Origin: Bacteroidota bacterium
Lineage (GTDB): Bacteria > Bacteroidota > Bacteroidia > Bacteroidales > VadinHA17
DNA: 15,798 nucleotides
Direction of reading: 5' to 3'
Assembly (NCBI GenBank): GCA_022711195.1
Contig: JAKLFN010000021.1
Coordinates: 1 to 15,798 of the forward strand
Within the stretch, counting starts at the first letter, position 1. Each line of letters opens with the position of its first letter. The notes below the pieces were generated by a model that saw nothing but the letters and a program-made list of their open reading frames with translations, was not told the origin of the DNA and searched no databases. A program made the translations under genes and the position numbers. Positions 7,662 to 13,798 of the stretch are shown piece after piece.

Positions 7662-8420
7662 TCAGCGGACTCTTTTCATGTTTTGCTGGGAAAAGTAACT
7701 CTCCTCAACTGGTATATTGAATTTAATTTCGCGGATCTCAATATAAGTAAGGTTCTGAGGTTCCTCTTCCGGTATAAGCTTAATTTTTGAGGTTACTGTA
7801 CGTCCATCCATGACCTTAATATCACTGCCTGTTTCTGTTCTTACAAGGTAACCATCTTCATCATACAACTCAGCTTTTAATACAAGGAATTCCTTTTTGT
7901 CGATCCATCGGATTTGCTTTCCCCATACGATAGAAGCATTTTCCTTAGCGGTCATATTGATCTTATAACATATCCGCCCGTCGATATTTTCTTCGCCTGC
8001 CATTTCATGAAGATAATCATTTACGACCGATGATTCCTTAAGGATATCATCATTTGTATAATCTGATCCCATCCATCCCTGCGACATCATTGAGGGTGGC
8101 AGTTTGATAAGCCTGTTTATTGAGGGATTCCAGTTCCACATCTCCGGGCCCCTTTTCAGAAATGATTGCCCTGCTTCCTTAGCTGGCGCAGTGATCAGTG
8201 TCAGTGCGAAATCCCTTCCGAAAGTCCAGCTTTTAAAATCAATCGTCCTCTGCCATCCGGGCCTGATTATAGTCATCGACATAAGGCTGTAACTGCTTTT
8301 CTCTCCGTTGAATTTCTCATCAGCCTTTTTTACTATTTCAGTGGCGCTGAGATCCTGGGCAGATAGATGATTAAAGGAAACTCCCGTTGCCAGAATCAGA
8401 TATATAAAATATTGTTTCAT
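7662..8420 (-). CDS. LolA-like periplasmic outer-membrane lipoprotein-sorting protein
   Basis: A 252-residue exported protein of the LolA-like superfamily (COG2834 / LolA_like), whose folds carry acyl chains in a concave beta-sheet. The signal peptide MKQYFIYLILATGVSFNHLS ends near AQ at 21-22. The mature part begins ATEIVKKADEKFNGEKSSYS, as in LolA relatives, and contains QSFLKRGPEMWNWNPSINRL and MGSDYTNDD (117-125); the latter pattern is characteristic of the subgroup usually found with RND-type exporters and beta-barrels. It lacks the lipobox cysteine of a lipoprotein, so it should be soluble in the periplasm. It follows the regulator by 6 nt and precedes two LolC-like permeases, which fits a shuttle between that complex and the outer-membrane barrel. 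Confidence 0.88.
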   Translation of the reverse strand: MKQYFIYLILATGVSFNHLSAQDLSATEIVKKADEKFNGEKSSYSLMSMTIIRPGWQRTIDFKSWTFGRDFALTLITAPAKEAGQSFLKRGPEMWNWNPSINRLIKLPPSMMSQGWMGSDYTNDDILKESSVVNDYLHEMAGEENIDGRICYKINMTAKENASIVWGKQIRWIDKKEFLVLKAELYDEDGYLVRTETGSDIKVMDGRTVTSKIKLIPEEEPQNLTYIEIREIKFNIPVEESYFSQQNMKRVR

Positions 8421-8426
8421 AATCAG

Positions 8427-9068
8427 TTATTTAAATATTCCGATAATCCTGTTTAATAACTTTTCATTGTGCCCTTCGTCAATATCATCCGAATATACCC
8501 TGGTGACAGCAAATCCTTTCATTGCCAGGATGAACATATCGAATTCAGAGTCAGGATCATAATTCTCTCCACCTGTTTTCTTCTTATTATAAAAATAATC
8601 CTTTATCATTTTCATCATAAGTGCCGGATACTGATTATCGCCCGGTTCATGTCCGGGGTGAGATAATGAATCCTGTACCTCAAACGACTTCAGGAACTGC
8701 TCCCTTGCATCATTTTGTATCATGAGCTGCATTAACAGCCTCCAGAATGAACGTTTTTCTTTTAATATCTCATTTATCTTCCGGATAACAAATTCGAATT
8801 CATCCTCTGAAAGCCATCCATCCCTGTTTATATCAAAAGAATGAAAAATCTCATTTACCGATTTGTGAATTATGGCAGTCAGCAGAGCATCCTTGCTTTC
8901 AAAATAGTTATACATCAAACCTTTCGATATCCCTGCATGACGGGCGATATGTCTTATCGCGGTATTGAAATACCCTTCACTGGCAAAATGAAGAAGTGCA
9001 ACATCCATAATAAGGGCTTTTTTCTCTTCCCTCATTTCCTGAAATTTTTCCGGCGTTCTGGGTGACAT
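8427..9068 (-). CDS. TetR/AcrR-family regulator with an EF-hand loop
   Basis: A 213-residue TetR-family transcriptional regulator, first gene of the transport operon and probably its autoregulated repressor. The helix-turn-helix lies at about residues 36-63 (IRHIARHAGISKGLMYNYFESKDALL). Directly after it, residues 79-90 form a canonical 12-residue EF-hand calcium loop, DINRDGWLSEDE, with D1, N3, D5, G6, L8, S9 and E12 in the expected places. It is flanked by an entering helix (VNEIFHSF) and an exiting helix (FEFVIRKINEIL). The C-terminal part is the variable ligand and dimer region. The open frame reaches back to an ATG at 9122, but that start lies upstream of a good -7 box, so I chose the ATG at 9066-9068 (MSPRTPEKF). 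The next gene begins 6 nt after the stop. Calcium binding is inferred from the motif alone. Confidence 0.92.
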   Translation of the reverse strand: MSPRTPEKFQEMREEKKALIMDVALLHFASEGYFNTAIRHIARHAGISKGLMYNYFESKDALLTAIIHKSVNEIFHSFDINRDGWLSEDEFEFVIRKINEILKEKRSFWRLLMQLMIQNDAREQFLKSFEVQDSLSHPGHEPGDNQYPALMMKMIKDYFYNKKKTGGENYDPDSEFDMFILAMKGFAVTRVYSDDIDEGHNEKLLNRIIGIFK

Positions 9069-9073
9069 AGCTT

Positions 9074-9095
9074 TTTGATTGAACGGTCTGTCAAA
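9074..9095. promoter_or_regulatory. Candidate TetR operator palindrome
   Basis: A 22-bp imperfect palindrome pairs in 8 of 11 positions, with half-sites TTTGATTGAAC and, on the other strand, TTTGACAGACC. It overlaps the last four bases of the -7 box and the expected transcription start of the regulator operon, 5 bp before the chosen ATG. TetR repressors commonly bind dyads of this size between promoter and start codon, so this is a likely site of autoregulation. It is a prediction from symmetry and position. Confidence 0.5.
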
Positions 9096-9123
9096 GTTAA
9101 AACAGATTTTTTTTATTAACAAG
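9092..9123 (-). promoter_or_regulatory. Promoter of the TetR-LolA-ABC operon
   Basis: On the minus strand CTTG (9120-9123) is followed after a 20-bp spacer by TAACTTTG (9092-9099). The latter matches the Bacteroidota -7 consensus TAnnTTTG exactly, and the former is one base from the TTTG -33 box at near-standard spacing. Transcription would start near 9086-9088, giving a leader of about 20 nt to the ATG at 9068. This is the main reason for rejecting the upstream ATG at 9122. Confidence 0.6.
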
Positions 9124-9129
9124 TTTTTT

Positions 9130-9231
9130 TCAGGATTTTTTCAGAAAGTCATTTTTTCTGTATCCCGGCCGGACAAAAGAATCACTTATACGACCGGGAG
9201 GAATGAATATCATCACTCCTGCAACAATCAT
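9130..9231 (-). CDS. Possible 33-residue membrane peptide or gene remnant
   Basis: In the space between the divergent TetR operon and the GH16-like gene, a minus-strand frame from the ATG at 9231 encodes MIVAGVMIFIPPGRISDSF followed by VRPGYRKNDFLKKS. It has a short hydrophobic segment and a basic tail, and ends seven bases before the operon's -33 box. The frame stays open upstream of the ATG for at least 18 codons (FSITDFWFNGNYI), so it could be the 3' remnant of a longer gene or a short membrane peptide. There is no recognised family and no clear promoter. Confidence 0.15.
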   Translation of the reverse strand: MIVAGVMIFIPPGRISDSFVRPGYRKNDFLKKS

Positions 9232-9274
9232 TATGTAATTTCCGTTAAACCAGAAATCTGTAATTGAAAACTGG

Positions 9275-9291
9275 TTCTTAATAATTAAGAA
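9275..9291. promoter_or_regulatory. Perfect 7-bp dyad upstream of the GH16-like gene
   Basis: TTCTTAA and TTAAGAA are perfect inverted complements around a 3-bp centre (TAA), 42 bp before the ATG at 9334 and just upstream of a -7-like sequence TATCTTTA (9300-9307). The position suits an operator. The region is AT-rich, so such a dyad can also arise by chance. Confidence 0.3.
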
Positions 9292-9333
9292 AAGATTTTT
9301 ATCTTTATACGCTGTATCTAAAACAATTAACCA

Positions 9334-10950
9334 ATGGCAAGTCTGAAGCTTTTATTAGGATTGATTCCCTCTACTGCAAAATTAGAACTAGCTGAAAAGG
9401 CTCTTACAGACGAATTCGAAAAACTTAAAGCCTTTACAGGTTCTGAACTTCTGGCAAAATACACTAAACTGAATGATCTTATCAATTCCTCTGATTTTCA
9501 ACATAAAAAAAAGGAAATTGAATCACTTCAGTATAAGAATTCCGAAGAATATGCAAGAGAAAATGAATTTCTTTCTCTGCAGAAAGCAAAGGATATTGTC
9601 CTTTACTTTAAAACAATTTCGGGAAGTACTCTAAAAAGATTCAGGGACATGGATGGTTCTGCAAAGGTCAAAGACTTTGAATCCCTGCAGGAATATATAA
9701 ATTCATTTGAGTATAAGCAGAAAGAAAAAATGAAACCTGTAACATTTAAGGACACGGATGAATACAGGACTTTCCTTGAATTTAAGAATCTTAGTAAGGA
9801 CCCGGAGATAAAAATGTATCTCAAAGAGGCAGCTAAAGGTCAGGCTGTAAAATCAAAAGCTGTCGAACGGTATGAAGAGCTGAAATCTTTTGTAAACAGT
9901 TCCGCATTCCTGGCAAAGAAGAATATGAAGCCCATTACCTTCAAAGACAGTGAGGAATATAAAAAGTTCCTCGAATATAAACGCATTAAGGACAGCCTTG
10001 AGATAAAAGAGTATTATAAATTTAAGAATTCAAAGGAATATGCAAATTTTCTGAATACTGACGGATCACACAGGTTAGCCAGGTATAATGAGTTAAAGGA
10101 TCTTGTAGCGACGGCCGAATTTAAGGAGAAAAAGAACTATTTCCTTGATAAAAAGAGGTTTGAAAAGACCGAGATGTTCAAAACCATTCAGGAGTTTGAA
10201 AAGCTGAAAAAACACGATGATATAATCTGGTATTTTAAGGTTAAGGATTCGAATAAATTCGATTTACTTAAGAACAGGGAGCTCACTTTCTGTGATGAGT
10301 TCAATGGCGACAGGCTGGATACTTCCAAATGGCTTACAAACTATTATTATGGTGATAAGCTCCTTCATGACAGGTATTCAGTCGAACCGGATCTTCAGGC
10401 TTATACTGAAAAAGAGAATTTCGAGATCCGGAACAGTCTCCTTAAGATAATTACGAAACCCCAGAAGTACATGAGTAAGGTCTGGACTCCTACTGATGGT
10501 TTCAGGCCCAAAGAGTTCAGCTTCACATCCGGCATAGTGAATACCGGAAAAAGTTTCCGTCAGCAATATGGAATATTTTCTGCCAAGGTCAGGCTGGGCA
10601 ATGCCTCAGCCAAGTGTGCATTCTGGATGCTGGCCGACAAGATCACTCCTCATATTGATATATGCAGGACGGCAGACGGCAAAGTGGCATTCGATTTTTT
10701 CCCCGGTGTTGACAGGAGATTTAAAACTACTGCCGGATCCAGGTATGCAAGTGATTTTTATATTTATACACTTGAATGGACTCCCGATAAGCTGGTCTGG
10801 AAAATAAATGATACAGTTGTCTTTAAATGTACAACAGATGTCCCCCGTGAACCAATGTACATTATTTTTTCAGGAGGTCTTGACAAACCTGTCAACAGCA
10901 TGACCTCAATGGAAATTGACTGGGTGAGGGTATATCAGCCAAAAAAATAA
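9334..10950 (+). CDS. Four-repeat protein with a catalytically degenerate GH16-like (laminarinase/lectin-fold) domain
   Basis: A 538-residue protein in two parts. Residues about 41-310 hold four ~68-residue repeats (starting near 41, 112, 177 and 248) rich in Lys, Glu, Tyr and Phe, with the pattern YxxLxxxxxSxxFxxKK, then eeYxxFxEFxxLkkd, then eIxxYfKfkxS. Residues about 317-536 are a GH16-family jelly roll: FCDEFNGDRLDTSKW at the start, SGIVNTGKSFRQQYGIFSAK, AFWML, LEWTPDKLVWKIN and a terminal MEIDWVRVYQ. The catalytic motif ExDxxE after AFWML should read like EIDIME; here residues 440-445 are HIDICR. Both catalytic glutamates are lost and only the middle aspartate (D442) remains, so hydrolysis is unlikely and carbohydrate binding or a structural role is more plausible. 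No signal peptide is visible (MASLKLLLGLIPSTAKLELA is amphipathic). It is divergent from the TetR operon. Confidence 0.85.
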   Translation: MASLKLLLGLIPSTAKLELAEKALTDEFEKLKAFTGSELLAKYTKLNDLINSSDFQHKKKEIESLQYKNSEEYARENEFLSLQKAKDIVLYFKTISGSTLKRFRDMDGSAKVKDFESLQEYINSFEYKQKEKMKPVTFKDTDEYRTFLEFKNLSKDPEIKMYLKEAAKGQAVKSKAVERYEELKSFVNSSAFLAKKNMKPITFKDSEEYKKFLEYKRIKDSLEIKEYYKFKNSKEYANFLNTDGSHRLARYNELKDLVATAEFKEKKNYFLDKKRFEKTEMFKTIQEFEKLKKHDDIIWYFKVKDSNKFDLLKNRELTFCDEFNGDRLDTSKWLTNYYYGDKLLHDRYSVEPDLQAYTEKENFEIRNSLLKIITKPQKYMSKVWTPTDGFRPKEFSFTSGIVNTGKSFRQQYGIFSAKVRLGNASAKCAFWMLADKITPHIDICRTADGKVAFDFFPGVDRRFKTTAGSRYASDFYIYTLEWTPDKLVWKINDTVVFKCTTDVPREPMYIIFSGGLDKPVNSMTSMEIDWVRVYQPKK

Positions 10951-11062
10951 TCTGTTTACATCTTCATTGAACATTCAGTGATATAAGGGTCATTAACCTG
11001 CTATCTTTATTGATGCATAAAGGTCGTTGCATTCAATTCCTGTAATATTTCTTTTGATACAA

Positions 11063-11088
11063 TGTAACTATCGGGACATTCGTTCGTC
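11063..11088 (+). promoter_or_regulatory. Candidate ECF-type promoter of the sigma factor operon
   Basis: TGTAAC (11063-11068) is separated by 16 bp from CGTC (11085-11088). An AAC-containing -35 element and a CGT-containing -10 element at 16-17 bp are the usual pattern for ECF sigma factors, and the start codon of an ECF sigma gene follows 20 bp later. This suggests that the sigma factor transcribes its own operon. Confidence 0.55.
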
Positions 11089-11108
11089 TTTATGTAGTAA
11101 TCAGGTTT

Positions 11109-11594
11109 ATGACTGTAAAGGAATATAACAGATCTGTGGAGGAGTATGCCGATTCTGTTTTCCGCTTTATTCTGGCGGATATAAAGGATGAGGAACGTGC
11201 AAACGATATTGTTCAGGATACTTTCGAGAAATTATGGAGGAATGTTTCGGAGCTCGATTTTAAAGTTGTTAAATCATGGCTTTTTTCGACAGCATATCAT
11301 GGAATGATCGATATGATAAGAAAGGAAAAAAGGATGCTAATAATTGAAGAATCACACACCCGGGATCTCGTTTATGAATCACAGTACAGCGATCTTAATG
11401 AAATACTTCACGCGGCACTTGAAAGATTGCCGGAACATCAGAGATCGGTCATTTTATTACGCGATTATGAAGGTTACAGTTACCAGGAGATCGGTGAGAT
11501 AACCGGAATGAGTGAAGCACAGGTTAAGATAAATATTTACAGGGGCAGGCTTGCCCTCAGAAATCATATAGGTAAAATTGAAACTGTTCTTTAA
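11109..11594 (+). CDS. ECF-subfamily RNA polymerase sigma factor
   Basis: A 161-residue sigma-70 family factor of the ECF class. Region 2 spans about 10-77, with the core-binding segment ANDIVQDTFEKLWRN (31-45) and the promoter-melting stretch SWLFSTAYHGMIDMIRKEKR (56-75). Region 4 spans about 97-152: LERLPEHQRSVILLRDYEGYSYQEIGEITGMS, then the recognition helix EAQVKINIYRGRLALR. There is no region 3, as usual for the class. The stop codon is 2 nt before the start of the anti-sigma-like gene, so the two are almost certainly co-transcribed and probably translationally coupled. The start at the ATG at 11109 is supported by region 2 beginning about nine residues later and by the ECF-like promoter just upstream. 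Confidence 0.95.
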   Translation: MTVKEYNRSVEEYADSVFRFILADIKDEERANDIVQDTFEKLWRNVSELDFKVVKSWLFSTAYHGMIDMIRKEKRMLIIEESHTRDLVYESQYSDLNEILHAALERLPEHQRSVILLRDYEGYSYQEIGEITGMSEAQVKINIYRGRLALRNHIGKIETVL

Positions 11595-11596
11595 CA

Positions 11597-12700
11597 ATGA
11601 AGCCCGACAGATCAAATTATGAAATATGGATCACAGACTGGTTCGCCGGAAATCTGTCAGGGGAACAGAAAGAACTTTTAATCAGATTCCTTGAACAGAA
11701 TCCTGATCTCAGAGATGAAGCCGAATCCCTGTCACTTACAATACTGACACCTGATAACAGGTCCTTTGAACCAAAACGATCACTTAAAAAGAGCCCGGAA
11801 GAGCTTCACCCGTCACAGGTTGAATATCTGTCGGTGGCATTTCTTGAACAAGATTTATCTTCAGAACAGATTGAAGACCTCAATAACTGTATAAACAATA
11901 ATCCTGATTCAAAGAAGATTTTTGAATCAGTCAGCAAAATTAAACTTGTTCCTCCTGTATCCCGGTACCAATTTAAAGACAGGCTTAAGAAGAAAAGCAC
12001 ATTCGAAAAAGTCCTGCACCTTGCATTGCCCATAGTGAGAATTGCTGCTGTAATCGCAATTATCGCCCTTAGTTTTGTCTTCGTCCCGAAAATTGTTTCC
12101 CTGAAGAAAGATGAAATAGCAGTAAATAAGGTACCGCAGAGCGAACCGGTCATTCTTTATTCCAGAATACTCACCGCGCCTGAAGAAGAAATTATTACCC
12201 CGGCACTGTCAGAAAAAACAAATATTTCAGCTTCACCGGGGAAAATTAAAACTTCATTACCTGATAATCCTGTTTCAGCCGGATTATCCTATACCGATTC
12301 TTCCGTTATACTTCCTGTTATTTTCAGAGAACCGGCAATCTCTGCAATTATTGATTTTCCGGGCTTAACGCTAGATATTACTGAAAACCCTGCCGTTTTT
12401 CAACTTGTTGCATCAAAAATAGAATACCATGAACCTGCTTATGACGACAGGAACGGGTTCAGCAAATTCCTCGCAAGAGTGATCCGGGAAAAAATTCTCA
12501 GGGAAGATACCGGCAGCGACGCTCCTGTAAAGCCTTATGAAATTGCTTCAGCAGGTATTAACGGATTAAGCAGGCTTTTCGGACTTCAAATGGCTTTGGT
12601 AAAGGTAAATGATGAACAGGGAGAAATGAAATCCCTTTATTTCAGTTCAGGTTTGCTCAAGATCAATGCCCCGGTAAAAAAGAATGAAGCATCGCAGTAA
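11597..12700 (+). CDS. Single-pass anti-sigma-like protein with duplicated N-terminal motif
   Basis: A 367-residue protein encoded 2 nt after the ECF sigma gene, so most likely its membrane-bound anti-sigma factor. The N-terminal cytoplasmic part contains the same short helical motif twice: ITDWFAGNLSGEQKELLIRF (12-31) with LEQNPDLRDE, and VEYLSVAFLEQDLSSEQIED (75-94) with INNNPDSKKIF. Both follow the W/F-x-x-x-x-LSxEQ...NPD pattern found at the N-terminus of Bacteroidota anti-sigma-like proteins. A zinc-binding HxxxCxxC motif is absent. One membrane segment lies at about 145-165 (PIVRIAAVIAIIALSFVF), followed by roughly 200 periplasmic residues of no family I recognise. The length and duplication are unusual for an anti-sigma factor. 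The role is inferred from position and topology. Confidence 0.8.
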   Translation: MKPDRSNYEIWITDWFAGNLSGEQKELLIRFLEQNPDLRDEAESLSLTILTPDNRSFEPKRSLKKSPEELHPSQVEYLSVAFLEQDLSSEQIEDLNNCINNNPDSKKIFESVSKIKLVPPVSRYQFKDRLKKKSTFEKVLHLALPIVRIAAVIAIIALSFVFVPKIVSLKKDEIAVNKVPQSEPVILYSRILTAPEEEIITPALSEKTNISASPGKIKTSLPDNPVSAGLSYTDSSVILPVIFREPAISAIIDFPGLTLDITENPAVFQLVASKIEYHEPAYDDRNGFSKFLARVIREKILREDTGSDAPVKPYEIASAGINGLSRLFGLQMALVKVNDEQGEMKSLYFSSGLLKINAPVKKNEASQ

Positions 12701-12720
12701 CTTTTAATACCTGTACTGCG
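12693..12720. repeat. Intercistronic inverted repeat after the anti-sigma gene
   Basis: CGCAGTA (12693-12699) and TACTGCG (12714-12720) are perfect 7-bp inverted complements around a 14-nt loop, overlapping the stop codon of the anti-sigma-like gene. No T-run follows, so it is not a typical terminator; it could be a weak mRNA structure tuning expression of the next gene, or chance. Confidence 0.3.
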
Positions 12721-12750
12721 TCTCATTCTCAGAAACTAATTACTACTGCC

Positions 12751-13743
12751 ATGAAAACGAAAAATTTACACATCAGGAAATTTGGAACTGTATTATTACT
12801 TATGTTATTTCTGGGTCAGGGATTCGGACAGAAAACCTCTGCAGCCAGGGATACCGTCAGAACAGACCGTACGGTTTCAGACACAAGTGAAATCATGAAA
12901 GTTGTGGTCGGGAAAGACCGCATTATAATTGAAGATGACGATGATGCACTTCAGGTTAAAGTGGGTAACAGAAAACTCATTATCCTTGAATCGCTTGAAG
13001 AAGGAAAACCCAGAATAAGTGTGGAAAAGTATGATAAGGATACTTACGTTGATGAAGCTGATGAATACAGTAATCATAACTGGCAGGATCCTGAAGATAA
13101 AAGAGCTGAAAGAAGAAGCCGGTTCCGGGGGCACTGGGCAGGTTTTGAATTGGGATTCAATAATTACGCAGTCTCTGACTACAGTTTAACATTACCCGAA
13201 AACATTGATTACATGTCGCTTCATTCAGGCAAATCACATAATCTCAATTTCAATGTCGCACAAACCAGCCTCGGACTGGCAAGGCGAATTGGCTTTGTGA
13301 CCGGACTGGGCCTTAACTGGAATAACTACAGGTTCGACGGGAATAATAATATAATCAAGAATGAATCCGGTATAATTGAAAAATATGATCCCGGAGCACT
13401 GCTTAAAAAGTCAAAATTCTCAACATTATACCTCACACTTCCTGTTCTGCTGGAATTCCAGATCCCTGCCGATCATAATCATCTCAACATTGCAGCAGGT
13501 CCGATAGGCGCTGTCAAGCTTTACTCATATTCAAAAATGGTTTTTGATGAAGGTGATAAAGTGAGATCTGAAGATGATTTCAGCCTGAACATGCTCAGAT
13601 ATGGTGTAACCGCCCGCATCGGATATGAAAACCTCCAGGTTTACGGGACCTACTACATCACCCCGCTTTTCCAGACAGGCAAAGGGCCTGGAAGTGTTGA
13701 TCTGTTCCCATTCGAAATAGGCCTTGCTTTTACTATTGATTAA
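12751..13743 (+). CDS. Outer-membrane beta-barrel protein (PorT-like / OMP_b-brl type)
   Basis: A 330-residue exported protein. The signal peptide is KFGTVLLLMLFLGQGFG, cleaved near GQ at 26-27. Residues about 45-95 form a short, highly charged beta-rich stretch (VGKDRIIIEDDDDALQV, then VGNRKLIILE), as seen before the barrel in several Bacteroidota surface proteins. From about 128 on (HWAGFELGFNNYA) the sequence has the alternating strands and the G-L-x-WNNYRF pattern of the PorT-like outer-membrane beta-barrel family, ending IGLAFTID. It follows the anti-sigma-like gene by 50 bp in the same direction and probably belongs to that unit, as the gene whose product the sigma factor controls or senses. 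Its molecular function is unknown. Confidence 0.82.
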   Translation: MKTKNLHIRKFGTVLLLMLFLGQGFGQKTSAARDTVRTDRTVSDTSEIMKVVVGKDRIIIEDDDDALQVKVGNRKLIILESLEEGKPRISVEKYDKDTYVDEADEYSNHNWQDPEDKRAERRSRFRGHWAGFELGFNNYAVSDYSLTLPENIDYMSLHSGKSHNLNFNVAQTSLGLARRIGFVTGLGLNWNNYRFDGNNNIIKNESGIIEKYDPGALLKKSKFSTLYLTLPVLLEFQIPADHNHLNIAAGPIGAVKLYSYSKMVFDEGDKVRSEDDFSLNMLRYGVTARIGYENLQVYGTYYITPLFQTGKGPGSVDLFPFEIGLAFTID

Positions 13744-13745
13744 TG

Positions 13746-13775
13746 TTTGATTTCTTGAGAGATATATTACCTTTA
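13746..13775 (+). promoter_or_regulatory. Candidate promoter of pepE
   Basis: TTTG (13746-13749) is followed after 18 bp by TACCTTTA (13768-13775), which matches the -7 consensus TAnnTTTG except for the last base. The ATG at 13799 lies 23 bp further on. The layout fits a housekeeping Bacteroidota promoter. Confidence 0.4.
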
Positions 13776-13798
13776 TGCAACAAAAAACATGAAGTGTG

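Noticed and set aside
8502..8562. A second calcium loop in the TetR protein (acidic stretches near YDPDSEFD and YSDDIDEG)
   Set aside because: They lack the glycine at position 6 and the spacing of an EF-hand loop; only the loop at residues 79-90 fits.
8961..9020. Frameshift or truncation in the TetR gene
   Set aside because: The helix-turn-helix and the rest of the frame are intact and the length is normal for the family.
9069..9122. 18-residue N-terminal extension of the TetR regulator from an ATG at 9122
   Set aside because: The start would lie at the -33 box and upstream of the -7 box of the best promoter, and the extension does not look like a TetR N-terminus.
10951..11045. Possible terminators after the GH16-like gene (CATTGA/TCAGTG and ATGCA/TGCAT pairs)
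   Set aside because: The stems are only 5-6 bp, partly mismatched and not followed by a T-run.
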